Source of the DNA: DALYJJ01 sp033763935
Lineage (GTDB): Bacteria; Acidobacteriota; Terriglobia; Bryobacterales; Bryobacteraceae
NCBI GenBank assembly: GCA_033763935.1
Contig: JANRJO010000065.1
Location: 39,249-103,248, forward strand
Direction of reading: 5' to 3'
Length of the DNA stretch: 64,000 nucleotides
Part shown: piece after piece, positions 1 to 8,892 of the stretch
Layout of the letters: each line of letters begins with the position of its first letter
Position numbering within the stretch: position 1 is the first letter of the stretch
Translations under genes and position numbers: made by a program
Notes under the pieces: model-generated
Seen by the model: the letters and a program-made list of their open reading frames with translations, nothing else
Told to the model about the DNA's origin: nothing
Databases searched by the model: none

Positions 1-1
1 C

Positions 2-1030
2 GGCAACTCCATCCGCCCCGTGCAATGGGACCTCCGCAATCCCCGCGTTCACCAGTGGAACCTGAACCTGCAGCGCCAGTTGCCGGCGAACACGGTCGTC
101 ACGGTGGGCTACGCCGGCGCCCGCGGCCGCTTCCTGCTGCGCAACTACGACGCGAACATCCCGCAGCCCCAGCGCCTCGCCGACGGCACCCTCTTCTGGC
201 CCACCGGCCAGACCCGCCCCAACCCCAACTTCGGCACCGTTGAAATCAAGGCCAGCGACGGCGACTCCTGGTATAACGCGCTCATTATCGATGCGCGCAA
301 GCGCTTCGGCCGCGGCTTCTCCGTCCAGTCGAGCTACACGCTCTCGCGCAATATCGACACCGGCCAGGGCGCGGTCTTCTTCTCGGATTCCACCAACGGC
401 ACCATCTCCGCGCTGCCCGAGTTCCCGCAATTCGGCCTGAACTACAACAAGGGCCTCACCGACTTCCACGCCAAGCACAACTGGGTCGGCAACTTCCTCT
501 GGGGCCTTCCCTTGGGGACGGGCCGCCTCCGCGCCGGCTGGCAGCTCGCGGGAATCATGCAGGTTCGCAGCGGCAATCCCCTGACGGTCTTCGTCGCACG
601 CAACCGCTCGCGCTCGCAGTGGAACCCGTCGATCGGCCCCAATCAGGGCCTTGACCGCCCCAGCCTCGCCCCCGGCTACACGCACGAAAGCGCCGTCCTC
701 GGCCGCCCCGATCAGTGGTTCGACCCGCGGGCGTTCGTCCTGCAGCCTGCCGGTACGCTCGGCAACCTCGGCCGCGGCGCGCTCATCGGACCCGATCTTC
801 GCACCTTCGATCTCGCTCTCTCCAAGTCCACCAAGCTGACGGAGCGGTTCGGCCTGCAACTCCGCGTCGAAGCCTTCAATCTTCTGAACCGGGCCAATTT
901 CGGCATCCCGTTGCTGCAGGGCTTCGAAGGCGCCGTTGATAATGAAGCACCTCGCGCCACCTTCGGCCGCATCAGAAACAGTGTCACCTCCTCGCGGCAG
1001 ATTCAGCTAGGATTGAGGATCAGCTTTTAG
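2..1030 (+). CDS. TonB-dependent receptor (Oar-like), C-terminal part
   Basis: The reading frame is open from base 2, so this is the last roughly 340 residues of a larger outer-membrane receptor whose start lies before the window. It has the alternating aromatic/polar strands of a 22-strand beta barrel, with the characteristic stretches VGYAGARG, SSYTLSRN, FHAKHNWVGNFLWGLP and the near-terminal LRVEAFNLLNRANFG. It ends in an aromatic residue (RISF), as expected for recognition by the BAM complex. The architecture matches the complete receptor at 59585-63169, whose C-terminus carries the equivalent FRVEAFNLTNYYFFG. The substrate is unknown; members in acidobacteria are usually linked to glycan or oligomer uptake. 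The family call is firm. Confidence 0.88.
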   Translation, partial: GNSIRPVQWDLRNPRVHQWNLNLQRQLPANTVVTVGYAGARGRFLLRNYDANIPQPQRLADGTLFWPTGQTRPNPNFGTVEIKASDGDSWYNALIIDARKRFGRGFSVQSSYTLSRNIDTGQGAVFFSDSTNGTISALPEFPQFGLNYNKGLTDFHAKHNWVGNFLWGLPLGTGRLRAGWQLAGIMQVRSGNPLTVFVARNRSRSQWNPSIGPNQGLDRPSLAPGYTHESAVLGRPDQWFDPRAFVLQPAGTLGNLGRGALIGPDLRTFDLALSKSTKLTERFGLQLRVEAFNLLNRANFGIPLLQGFEGAVDNEAPRATFGRIRNSVTSSRQIQLGLRISF

Positions 1031-1072
1031 ACTTCGGGAACACGAAAACCAGTGGAAAGGCGAAACAAGTCG

Positions 1073-1522
1073 ATGGTCTGGGTGATTTTCGCGCTCTGCG
1101 CCGCTCTCGCTTGGGGCATGTACGGCCCGACGCTGCACAAGGGGCAGGTCGCCCTCGGCAGTCCCCTCCGCGCGCTCCTCTGTGTCGGTGTGGCTTACTT
1201 CCTGGTGGGCGTTATTGTCCCCGTGATCATGCTCAGTTCGCAGGGCGGCCTTTCCGGCTTTAACACCAACGGAACCGTCTCTGCCACCGTCGCGGGCGCG
1301 CTCGGAGCCATCGGCGCCGTGTGCATCATCTTCGCGTTTCGCAACGGCGGCATTCCCACCTATGTCATGCCGCTCGTCTTCGCGGGCGCGCCGGTGGTGA
1401 ATGTGTTGTTCACCATGGCGACGCACCCGCCCAGAACCGCACCCAACCCGCTGCTCTATGTCGGCTTCGTCCTCGCCGCCGCCGGCGCGGGAATGGTGCT
1501 CTACTTCAAGCCCCAGTCCTGA
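1073..1522 (+). CDS. Small DMT/EamA-like inner-membrane protein
   Basis: About 149 residues with four to five hydrophobic segments (around residues 1-20, 35-55, 75-95, 103-125 and 130-145), rich in Gly and Ala and ending with a short basic tail (YFKPQS). It looks like half of a drug/metabolite transporter (EamA) unit and would probably act as a dimer. ATG 1073 is preferred because GGAAAGG lies about 12 nt upstream; an in-frame GTG at 1052 would add seven polar residues (MERRNKS) before the first membrane helix. It starts 42 nt after the receptor stop and could be cotranscribed with it. The substrate cannot be inferred. Confidence 0.7.
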   Translation: MVWVIFALCAALAWGMYGPTLHKGQVALGSPLRALLCVGVAYFLVGVIVPVIMLSSQGGLSGFNTNGTVSATVAGALGAIGAVCIIFAFRNGGIPTYVMPLVFAGAPVVNVLFTMATHPPRTAPNPLLYVGFVLAAAGAGMVLYFKPQS

Positions 1523-1531
1523 CCGGGGCCG

Positions 1532-1882
1532 CTATCCCTTCTTTGCATCGCCCTTGACATGGCAGCGATTGCAGTTGCCCTTCGACTCGAAGGACGATCC
1601 TCCGGCGTGATGGCACGCGCCGCACGACGTCTTCGCCGCCTCCGCTGGCTTGTGCATCGCCGTCTTGAAGTTCAACGGCGATTCCTTGCCGTCCTGCGGC
1701 CACAGCTTGTCATGACACACCTTGCAGTCGTTCTTCGCCGCTTTGGCGTGCTGCGCGTGGTCGAACGTCACCGCGCCGGTCTTGGCGGCGAACTTCAGTT
1801 TGTCGGGTGCTTTCTTGTCCTGTGCCAGCAGAAAGACGACGCACGTCAACGTCGCTAGAAGAGTGACGGTTTTTCGGAGCAT
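1532..1882 (-). CDS. Exported triheme cytochrome c (c3/c7-like)
   Basis: A 116-residue protein with an N-terminal signal peptide (MLRKTVTLLATLTCVVFLLA, cleavage near AQD) and three covalent haem motifs: CKVCH, CGACH and CNRCH. Extra His residues (FDHAQH, AMHK, CHHAG) can supply distal ligands, giving bis-His low-spin haems. Size and spacing fit the periplasmic cytochrome c3/c7 family of small electron carriers. It faces the DMT-like gene, with stops 9 bp apart, so it is a separate unit. No reductase or oxidase partner is visible nearby, so the redox partner is unknown. Confidence 0.85.
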   Translation of the reverse strand: MLRKTVTLLATLTCVVFLLAQDKKAPDKLKFAAKTGAVTFDHAQHAKAAKNDCKVCHDKLWPQDGKESPLNFKTAMHKPAEAAKTSCGACHHAGGSSFESKGNCNRCHVKGDAKKG

Positions 1883-1979
1883 GAGTGTCTTTAGATAACA
1901 TTTGTGTACTCCGTGTCAAGTCCACACGCGTTGCCTGCTTGACACCGGTCCCTTGTCACCCCGTAAATAGGAGAGTCCC

Positions 1980-2462
1980 ATGATCCCGTTTGAAGAGGAA
2001 AAACTGGAGCTCGGGTGGTGGTGGGAATGCCGAACGCCGGCCCCCTTGCCCGCCCGCCAGCAGTTCTCCCTCTTCTCCTGGCTCTACGAACACAAGAACC
2101 GGCCCGATCGCATGGCCGCTCTTCGCCAGATGATGCGCGCCGCCGACCCGACGATCTATCTCCTCGAAGACGACGATGTTCTCTGGCACCTCGTCGCCCG
2201 TCTATACGTCGGCGAAGCCGTCTTTTGCGCGGGAGAGCGCGAGCCCGAGCCGGAAGTGAAGCCGGTCTTCTCGCGTTCATCCTCCAGCGAGGGCGCGGCC
2301 GCCCCCGCCCCCCGTCAGAGCAGCGCTCCCCGTGAAGAGCAGGAGGCGAGTACCCTGTCGCCCAACGCCGACGCTGCCGCACAGGCCGCGGCGCTCACCT
2401 CCGCTTCCGAAGCGGGCATCCCGTTCTGCGAAGAATGCCTCCGCCAGGCGGCTATGCGATGA
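1980..2462 (+). CDS. Uncharacterised protein coupled to a DUF4123 gene
   Basis: A 160-residue protein I cannot assign. Residues 1-90 look folded (WWWEC near the start, FSLFSWLYEHKNRPDRM, then IYLLEDDDVLWHLVARLY). Residues 95-145 are low-complexity Ser/Ala/Glu/Pro, and a CEEC pair lies near the end. The start ATG follows AGGAG (AATAGGAGAGTCCC). Its TGA overlaps the ATG of the next gene as ATGA, so the two are translationally coupled. As DUF4123 proteins are adaptors for type VI or related contractile-system cargo, this protein may be the cargo, a co-chaperone or a structural partner; that is inference from position only. Confidence 0.6.
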   Translation: MIPFEEEKLELGWWWECRTPAPLPARQQFSLFSWLYEHKNRPDRMAALRQMMRAADPTIYLLEDDDVLWHLVARLYVGEAVFCAGEREPEPEVKPVFSRSSSSEGAAAPAPRQSSAPREEQEASTLSPNADAAAQAAALTSASEAGIPFCEECLRQAAMR

Positions 2463-2992
2463 CCGCTGCACCCGCGGTCCGCGACCTCCTCTGGCCGCCG
2501 GACCTTCCCTCGCGCATGAACGTCTATGCCATCGTCGATGGCGCCCGCAGCCCGAAAGTCTTTGAAGCCGTCCTTCGCACCTATCAGGAGAAATGCTGTC
2601 TCTTCGCCGGCGACCTTCCCTGGCAGTTGGAACAGGCCGCGCCCCACCTCGTTCAACTGGATCCCGAGGAGGCCTTCACGCGCGTGGTTCTTCAGCAGGG
2701 CTGGGGCAATTCCTGGGGCGTATTTTTTCGATCGGAGACCAGCTTCACCCGCCTCCGCAAGCATCTCCGCCGGTTTCTGCGAGTCCGCGATGAGCGCGGC
2801 AAGTGGATGCTGTTCCGCTACTACGATCCCCGCGTCCTCCGCGTTTACCTGCCCACCTGTAACGCCGCCGAACTCGAAACGGTCTTCGGCCCCATCGACT
2901 GCTTCATCACCGAAGACAGCGATGCGTCCCGCGCTCTCGAGTTCCGTTTTGAGAAGGGCAAACTGAAAACGTCCGCCCTCAGCGCCGCCTAG
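2459..2992 (+). CDS. DUF4123 domain protein (putative effector adaptor)
   Basis: A 177-residue protein starting MTAAPAVRDLLWPP. The pattern YAIVDGAR... then W(Q)LEQAAPHLVQL, GWGNSWGVFF, LRKHLRRFLRV and WMLFRYYDPRVLRVYLP is characteristic of DUF4123. This family comprises the Tap/TEC adaptors that load effectors onto VgrG spikes of type VI secretion systems. The start at ATG 2459 overlaps the upstream stop (ATGA); a longer in-frame start at 2435 is less likely because it would sit deeper in the upstream gene. No VgrG, PAAR or sheath gene is in the window, so this adaptor is away from any visible secretion locus. Its stop region overlaps the metH stop by 4 bp in convergent orientation. Confidence 0.75.
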   Translation: MTAAPAVRDLLWPPDLPSRMNVYAIVDGARSPKVFEAVLRTYQEKCCLFAGDLPWQLEQAAPHLVQLDPEEAFTRVVLQQGWGNSWGVFFRSETSFTRLRKHLRRFLRVRDERGKWMLFRYYDPRVLRVYLPTCNAAELETVFGPIDCFITEDSDASRALEFRFEKGKLKTSALSAA

Positions 2993-5900
2993 GCGGACAC
3001 GACCTCGGCGTCTTCGGCCGCGGTGAAGTACGCACAATCGGGATGGTGGAAAACCAGCGCGCTCACCGACGCTTCGGGCTCCATCATCATTCCCTCCGTC
3101 AGCCGCACGCCGATCTCCTCCGGCTGCAGCAGCCGCCACAGACCCTGTTGATCGTCCAGGTTCGGACACGCCGGATACCCGAAGCTGTATCTCTTCCCGC
3201 GATACCGCGACGTGAAGCGCTCCTGCATGGTCATCGTCGGCGGATCGGGGAACCCCCAGTCTTCGCGAATCCGCCGGTGCAGCCACTCCGCGCAGCCCTC
3301 GGCCGTCTCGATCGCCAGCGCCTGCATTGCGTGCGCCTTGAAGAACTCGCCCTTCTCCTTGGCCTCGCTCGAGCGCTCGCGAACCCCGTCACCGGCTGTG
3401 CATACGAACAGGCAGATATGGTCCCGCCGCCCGTCCACCGGGTCCAGCACGTAGTCGCTCAGGCAGAGCCCGTCGGACTTCGCCTGCCGTCCGAAATTCC
3501 AGGTGATCGCCGGGCTCGCCGACCCCGGCTCGAACAGGTGAATTCGGTTCTCGTCGCGCTCCGCCTCGTAAAACCGCCACACCGCGCGCACTCGCATCCA
3601 GTGCGCGGCGTCCTTCTTCACTTCCTCCATCTGGTGAAACAACTCGAGCGCCTTCGCGTCACGCTCCGCCAACAGCTTCTCGAAGTTCCCCTTGAACCCC
3701 ATGTGCCGCCCGTACAGCATGAAGGGATTGATGTAGCTCCACACTTCCGCCAGATGAGGCACGTCGCGCACTTTCCGCTCCAGATACGGCGCATCCGGAA
3801 TCGGCAGGTCCGCCCGCACCTTGGGACTCCGCGCCGCCGCTGCCGGCGCCGCGCCCGGCGCCGCCTGAGCGGTCCCCGGCACTGCCTCTTCACGGAAGAT
3901 GTGGCTCGCCAGCACCCGCTCCCGCAGCTCCGGATCCATCATCTCGTTCAGCAGCCGCAGCCCCGTCATCGCATCCTTCGCGTAGAACGTCGGCGCCTCG
4001 TACGCCGGCCCGATCCTCGTGTTCGTGAAGCGCTCGCTGAGCGCGGCTCCGCCTACCAGCAGCGGCACCCCGATCCCGTGATCCCGCAGGTCCCCCGCCG
4101 TAATCACCATCTGCTGCGCGCTCTTCACCAGCAGGCCCGACAACCCAATGGCGTCCGGCTTGTGCTCGTCGTACGCCCGGATCAGCTCCTCGGGCGGCAC
4201 TTTGATCCCGAGGTTGATCACCTGGTAGCCGTTGTTCGAGAAGATGATCTCCACCAGGTTCTTGCCGATGTCGTGCACGTCGCCCTTCACGGTAGCCAGC
4301 AACACCTTGCCGCGCGCCGCCGTGTCGGACTTCTCCATAAACTGCTCCAGGTGGCTCACCGCTGCCTTCATAGCCTCGGCCGATTGGAGCACCTCAGCCA
4401 CAATCAGCTCGTTGTTGTTGAAGAGCCGCCCCACCTCCGTCATTCCTGCCATCAACGGACCGTTGATGATGTCCAGCGGCGCCGCCTCCTTCAGCTTCAA
4501 ATCGAGGTCCGGAACCAGGCCGTCTTTCGTCCCCTCAATGATGTAGTTCGCCAGCCTCTGGTTTAGCGGCAGGTCGTCCTTCTTCGCCTTCACCCTCGCG
4601 CCGGCCCCGCGGAAGTGTTCCGCGATCGCCGCGATGTGGAACTGGTTCACCGCGATCTTCTGCTCCCGCGTCTGCTGCCGCCAGTCCTCCGGCGCCGTCT
4701 TCAATAGCTCCGCATCCGGATGGCCTTCGGGGACCTCCGGCGGCGGCGTGTTGAACAGCAGCGCTTCCGCCAGCCGCCGCTCCTCCACCGGAATCGAAGC
4801 GAACCGCTCCAGCTTCTCCGCGTTCACGATCGCCAGGTCCAGCCCCGCCTTCGTCGTGTAGTACAGGAACACCGAGTTCACGATCTCGCGCGCCGACGGC
4901 GGCAGCCCGAACGAGATGTTCGACACGCCGAGCACCGTCTTCACATGCGGGATGCGCTCTTTGATCAGCCGCACCGCCTCCACCGTCTCCACCGCGCCGC
5001 CGATGTAGTTCTCATCGCCCGTCGCGCACGGAAACACCAGCGGATCGATGATGATGTCCTCCGGCGCAATCCCGTATTTCGTCGTCAGCAGCTCCACTGA
5101 CCGCTGCGCCACCGCCAGCTTCCGCTCCCGCGTGAACGCCTGCGCCTGCACCGGGTCTTCGTCGATCGTGCCCACCACCAGCGCCGCGCCGTAAGCGCGC
5201 GCAATCGGGCACATCTTCTCGAACTTCTCTTCGCCGTCCTCCAGGTTGATCGAGTTGATGATCGACTTCCCCTGGCAGTACGTCAGCGACAACTCCACCG
5301 CCTTTGGGTCCGTCGTGTCGATCATCACCGGCGCTTTGATCTTGCGGATCAGCCGGTCGTAGAACGGCGGGATGTCGTTCATCTCGTCGCGGTCCGAAGA
5401 CTGCAAACACACGTCGACGATGTGCGCTCCGTTGCGCACCTGCCGCCGCGCAATCTCGCTCGCCTCTTCCCACTTCTCTTCCGCGACCAGGTTCTTGAAC
5501 AGCCGCGAGCCGATGACGTTCGTGCGCTCGCCCACGATCAGCGGGCGGTTCGAATCGTCCGCCTCCACCAGTTCGATCCCCGAGTACCACGCCCGATGCT
5601 TCCGCTCCCGCTCCGCCCGCGGGGCCTTGCCCTCCACCATCTGCGCGATCGCCGCGATATGCGTCGGCGTCGTCCCGCAGCAGCCGCCGATCAGGTTCAA
5701 CCACCCGTGGTCGACGAACTTCTCGAGCTGCGCCGCCAGCGACTCCGGCGTCTCCTCGTACTTGCCCTCCACGTTCGGCAGCCCCGCATTCGGATAGCAC
5801 GACACGCGCGTCGACGCCATCTCGTGAATCGTGCGAATGTGATCGGTCATGAACTCGGGACCCGTCGCGCAGTTCAATCCCACCGCCGCCAGGTCCACGT

Positions 5901-6564
5901 GCGCAACCGAAGCGTACAGCGCATCCGCCGTCTGCCCGGCGAGCATCGTCCCCATCGGTTCGATCGTTCCCGACACCACCACCGGAATCTTGTAGCCGAG
6001 CTCACGGCTGAGCCGCTGAATCGCCAGCAACCCCGCCTTGATGTTCCGCGTGTCCTGGCACGTCTCCAGCAGCAACAGGTCCGCACCGCCCTCCACCAAC
6101 CCCTTCGCCTGCAGATAATACCCGTCCCGCATCTGCTCGAAGGTCACGCCGCCCGTCACTGTCATCGCCTTCGTCGTCGGCCCCATCGACCCGGCGACAA
6201 AACGCGGCCTCCCAGGCTTCGAAAACTCCTCCGCCGCCTCGCGCGCCAGCCGCGCCGCCAGGAAGTTCACCTCGTGAATGCGGTCTTCCAACCCGAACTC
6301 CGCCAGCGTCACCGTGTGCCCGCCAAAGGTGTTCGTCTCGACAATGTCCGCGCCCGCCCGGAAATACTCGCGATGGATGTCGGCGATCCACTCCGGCCGC
6401 GTGAACAAGAGGTTCTCGGAGCAGTTCTCGAACTTCGGCCCGCCCCAGTCCTCGATGGTCGGATTTCTCTGCTGCAGCATGGTGCCCATGGCGCCGTCGA
6501 GCACCAGGATGCGGCTGCGAAAAGCGTCTTCAAGCGCGAGTAGGCGATGCGTGGAATCTTGCAT
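2989..6564 (-). CDS. metH: Cobalamin-dependent methionine synthase
   Basis: A 1191-residue protein carrying all four MetH modules in order: the homocysteine/zinc barrel (LDGAMGTMLQ near the start, zinc Cys in GLNCATGP and GGCCGTTP), the methyltetrahydrofolate barrel (GERTNVIGSRLF), the B12 cap and Rossmann domain with the base-off His motif DVHDIGKN plus GLSGLLVKS, and the AdoMet reactivation domain (RYSFGYPACPNL). It transfers methyl from methyl-THF to homocysteine in the cytosol. An Ala/Pro-rich linker (AQAAPGAAPAAAARS) precedes the reactivation domain. Length is close to the E. coli enzyme (1227). It is divergent from argG with 67 bp between start codons; no cobalamin riboswitch was recognised there. 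Confidence 0.97.
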   Translation of the reverse strand: MQDSTHRLLALEDAFRSRILVLDGAMGTMLQQRNPTIEDWGGPKFENCSENLLFTRPEWIADIHREYFRAGADIVETNTFGGHTVTLAEFGLEDRIHEVNFLAARLAREAAEEFSKPGRPRFVAGSMGPTTKAMTVTGGVTFEQMRDGYYLQAKGLVEGGADLLLLETCQDTRNIKAGLLAIQRLSRELGYKIPVVVSGTIEPMGTMLAGQTADALYASVAHVDLAAVGLNCATGPEFMTDHIRTIHEMASTRVSCYPNAGLPNVEGKYEETPESLAAQLEKFVDHGWLNLIGGCCGTTPTHIAAIAQMVEGKAPRAERERKHRAWYSGIELVEADDSNRPLIVGERTNVIGSRLFKNLVAEEKWEEASEIARRQVRNGAHIVDVCLQSSDRDEMNDIPPFYDRLIRKIKAPVMIDTTDPKAVELSLTYCQGKSIINSINLEDGEEKFEKMCPIARAYGAALVVGTIDEDPVQAQAFTRERKLAVAQRSVELLTTKYGIAPEDIIIDPLVFPCATGDENYIGGAVETVEAVRLIKERIPHVKTVLGVSNISFGLPPSAREIVNSVFLYYTTKAGLDLAIVNAEKLERFASIPVEERRLAEALLFNTPPPEVPEGHPDAELLKTAPEDWRQQTREQKIAVNQFHIAAIAEHFRGAGARVKAKKDDLPLNQRLANYIIEGTKDGLVPDLDLKLKEAAPLDIINGPLMAGMTEVGRLFNNNELIVAEVLQSAEAMKAAVSHLEQFMEKSDTAARGKVLLATVKGDVHDIGKNLVEIIFSNNGYQVINLGIKVPPEELIRAYDEHKPDAIGLSGLLVKSAQQMVITAGDLRDHGIGVPLLVGGAALSERFTNTRIGPAYEAPTFYAKDAMTGLRLLNEMMDPELRERVLASHIFREEAVPGTAQAAPGAAPAAAARSPKVRADLPIPDAPYLERKVRDVPHLAEVWSYINPFMLYGRHMGFKGNFEKLLAERDAKALELFHQMEEVKKDAAHWMRVRAVWRFYEAERDENRIHLFEPGSASPAITWNFGRQAKSDGLCLSDYVLDPVDGRRDHICLFVCTAGDGVRERSSEAKEKGEFFKAHAMQALAIETAEGCAEWLHRRIREDWGFPDPPTMTMQERFTSRYRGKRYSFGYPACPNLDDQQGLWRLLQPEEIGVRLTEGMMMEPEASVSALVFHHPDCAYFTAAEDAEVVSA

Positions 6565-6631
6565 GGGAAGGCGTTGTAACCAGTTTACCAGCCGCCTCCC
6601 GCTTTCCTGTTACCTTGAAGGGTTACCCCCG

Positions 6632-7984
6632 ATGAGCAAAATCCTGCAGTCCCTCCCCATTGGCGAAAAAGTGGGCATCGCCTTCTCCGGCGGCCTCGAC
6701 ACCAGTGCCGCCATTTACTGGATGCGCCAGAAGGGCGCCATCCCGTACTGCTACACCGCAAACCTGGGCCAGCCGGACGAGACCGACTACGACGACATCC
6801 CGCGCCGCGCGCTGGAATACGGCGCCGAGAAAGCCCGCCTCATCGACTGCCGCCAGCAGCTTGTCCGCGAAGGCCTCGCCGCGCTGCAGTGCGGCGCTTT
6901 TCACATCGCCACCGCCGGCCTCCCCTACTTCAACACCACGCCCATCGGCCGCGCCGTCACCGGTACCATGCTGGTCACCGCCATGAAGGAGGACCACGTC
7001 GACGTCTGGGGCGACGGCTCCACCTATAAGGGCAACGACATCGAGCGCTTCTACCGCTACGGCCTGATGGTCAACCCGAAACTGCGGATCTACAAGCCCT
7101 GGCTCGATGACGCCTTCATCACCGAACTCGGCGGCCGCAAGGAAATGTCGGAGCTGCTCGAAAAGGCCGGCTTCCGGTACCGCATGTCGAAGGAGAAGGC
7201 CTACTCCACGGACTCCAACATCTGGGGCGCCACCCACGAAGCCAAGGACCTCGAGTTCCTCGACAAGGGCATGAAGATCGTCGAGCCCATTATGGGCGTC
7301 GCCTTCTGGAATCCCGAGTCCGACGTTCGCCCCGAGACGGTCACCGTCGAATTCGAAGAAGGGCTTCCCGTGGCGCTCAACGGCAGGCACTTCGACGACC
7401 CGGTGGAGATGGTGCTCGCGGCGAACGCGCTCGGCGGCCGTCACGGCCTCGGCATGTCCGACCAGATCGAGAACCGCATCATCGAAGCCAAGAGCCGCGG
7501 CATATACGAAGCCCCCGGCATGGCGCTGTTCTTCCTAGCCTACGAACGCCTGATCACGGGCATCCACAACGAAGGCACGCTGGAGCAATATCGCGATATG
7601 GGCCGGCGCCTGGGCCGCCTGCTCTATGAAGGGCGCTGGTTCGACCCGCAGTCCATGATGCTGCGCGAGACATTGCAACGCTGGGTCGCCAAGCCCATCA
7701 CCGGCTCAGTCACCGTCGAGCTGCGCCGCGGCAACGACTACACCATCCTCGACACGCGCAGCCCCAACCTCACCTACAAGCCGGAGCGGCTGACCATGGA
7801 GAAGTACGCCGGAGCGTTCACTCCCCAGGACCGCATTGGTCAACTCACCATGCGCAACCTGGATATCACGGACAGCCGCGACAAACTGTTCGTCTATGCT
7901 AAAGCCGGCCTGCTCGGCGGCCCGGGCGCCGCCGGAACCGGCCTCATTGAGAGCGCCACCGCCGAGCCTGCCGACAGCGAGTAA
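6632..7984 (+). CDS. argG: Argininosuccinate synthase
   Basis: A 450-residue enzyme that condenses citrulline and aspartate using ATP in arginine synthesis. The N-terminal PP-loop is clear (IAFSGGLDTSAAIYWM), followed by YTANLGQPDE, GTMLVTAMKE and STYKGNDIERFYRYG, typical of the longer E. coli-like class of ArgG (about 447 residues). ATG 6632 is chosen over an upstream in-frame start at 6278 because the extra 118 residues overlap metH antisense and carry no family similarity, while MSKILQSLPIGEKVGIAFSG matches the family start. No other arginine genes are adjacent. Confidence 0.95.
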   Translation: MSKILQSLPIGEKVGIAFSGGLDTSAAIYWMRQKGAIPYCYTANLGQPDETDYDDIPRRALEYGAEKARLIDCRQQLVREGLAALQCGAFHIATAGLPYFNTTPIGRAVTGTMLVTAMKEDHVDVWGDGSTYKGNDIERFYRYGLMVNPKLRIYKPWLDDAFITELGGRKEMSELLEKAGFRYRMSKEKAYSTDSNIWGATHEAKDLEFLDKGMKIVEPIMGVAFWNPESDVRPETVTVEFEEGLPVALNGRHFDDPVEMVLAANALGGRHGLGMSDQIENRIIEAKSRGIYEAPGMALFFLAYERLITGIHNEGTLEQYRDMGRRLGRLLYEGRWFDPQSMMLRETLQRWVAKPITGSVTVELRRGNDYTILDTRSPNLTYKPERLTMEKYAGAFTPQDRIGQLTMRNLDITDSRDKLFVYAKAGLLGGPGAAGTGLIESATAEPADSE

Positions 7985-8021
7985 CTAGGGCCGCGCTTCA
8001 CCGGCGCCCCGCTCGCAGCAT

Positions 8022-8267
8022 TCAGACGCGATCCGTGGTCCGCGCTCCGGTCACATCCCGGTGGCTGTGACGCCGCAAGCCGAGCAGGCCCGCCAGACCG
8101 ACTAGTCCCAACCAGCCCCAGTTGAAATCGTCGTCGTCATCGACGGTATTCGTGGTCATCGGTCCGCCCGGCGTCACCGGGTCAGCCGGCGTCTGCGCCG
8201 CCAGCGGCACGGCCACGAGTGCGGCCGCGAGGACTGTCTTCTGCAAACAAGCGAGAGTCTTTCTCAT
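8022..8267 (-). CDS. WGxxGxxG-type small exported protein
   Basis: An 81-residue protein with a signal peptide (MRKTLACLQKTVLAAALVAV, cleavage near LAAQT), an acidic run (DDDDDFN), then a hydrophobic C-terminal segment WGWLGLVGLAGLLGLRRH. This matches the WGxxGxxG C-terminal family of small surface-anchored or membrane-tethered proteins of unknown role. The GGGAGG ribosome site lies 11 nt before ATG 8267. The first 86 bp of the gene overlap, in another frame, the 3' end of the M50-like peptidase gene, which suggests coupling or a relation in processing. Confidence 0.7.
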   Translation of the reverse strand: MRKTLACLQKTVLAAALVAVPLAAQTPADPVTPGGPMTTNTVDDDDDFNWGWLGLVGLAGLLGLRRHSHRDVTGARTTDRV

Positions 8268-8832
8268 AAACAATTCTGCCTCCCGCTGCTTTAGGTGCAG
8301 GAACCGTGCCAGTCGAGTTGATTCCGGCACTTACCGCGCTAACCGGCCGCACACCCCGAAAAATCTTCCGGTAACTCCCACCCAGTGCCGCTGCGGCAAG
8401 CGCAGTGATCGCGAGGCAGACAACCATTACCACCCGTTCGTCAACGCCAGACGCGGCAAGGAACTTCCAGGCGTCTTCGCCTCTCGGCCCATGCGGGTAC
8501 AGCATGGAAGACAAAAGCCAGCCGGTTGATTCGATAATCGCCATCGCCGTTGCCGTTTCCCGCACCAGTCTCGCTGCCGCAGGCAGCAGCAGCAAGGCCA
8601 ACGCCCACGTCCCCAGGAAGAACGCGCTCCCCGCAACCGCGCGCGCTGCCCGCTCTGCCGCGCTCGCCGTCCCTTCGATGCGAACATGAGGCGGCAGGCC
8701 GGCGATCACCACCTCCGTAATCCTGCCCCCCGTAGCCCAGCCCGCGATGGCGTGCCCCGCCTCGTGAATCACAATCGAGAGAACAATCGTGAACGCACAC
8801 GCCGCGATCGGGTACAAACGGGGGAGCACCAC
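8182..8832 (-). CDS. M50-like membrane metallopeptidase homologue
   Basis: A 216-residue protein with HEAGH (HExxH zinc motif) inside the first hydrophobic segment (IVLSIVIHEAGHAIAGWATGG), as in the site-2-protease/M50 fold, and further hydrophobic stretches near residues 68-88 (SAFFLGTWALALLLLP) and 130-150 (VVMVVCLAITALAAAALGG). It could cleave or host membrane substrates. The last roughly 45 residues are Arg/Gly/Ala-rich and lie over the next gene's ribosome site and signal-peptide coding region, so the natural C-terminus may be shorter, or a frameshift may be present. The start GTG/ATG choice is uncertain by a few codons. Confidence 0.6.
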   Translation of the reverse strand: MVLPRLYPIAACAFTIVLSIVIHEAGHAIAGWATGGRITEVVIAGLPPHVRIEGTASAAERAARAVAGSAFFLGTWALALLLLPAAARLVRETATAMAIIESTGWLLSSMLYPHGPRGEDAWKFLAASGVDERVVMVVCLAITALAAAALGGSYRKIFRGVRPVSAVSAGINSTGTVPAPKAAGGRIVYEKDSRLFAEDSPRGRTRGRAAGGADAG

Positions 8833-8892
8833 GGAAGACTTTTAGCAGACCACGAATCGTCCACCTTCCGCAACGCAAGGTAAGATCCGTCT

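Noticed and set aside
3043..4566. A 507-codon open frame opposite metH
   Set aside because: Antisense of the cobalamin and folate domains; the product is Arg/His/Pro-rich and shows no recognisable domain.
6565..6631. Cobalamin or SAM riboswitch before metH
   Set aside because: The 67-bp space between metH and argG is too short for a cobalamin riboswitch, and no box motif was recognised.
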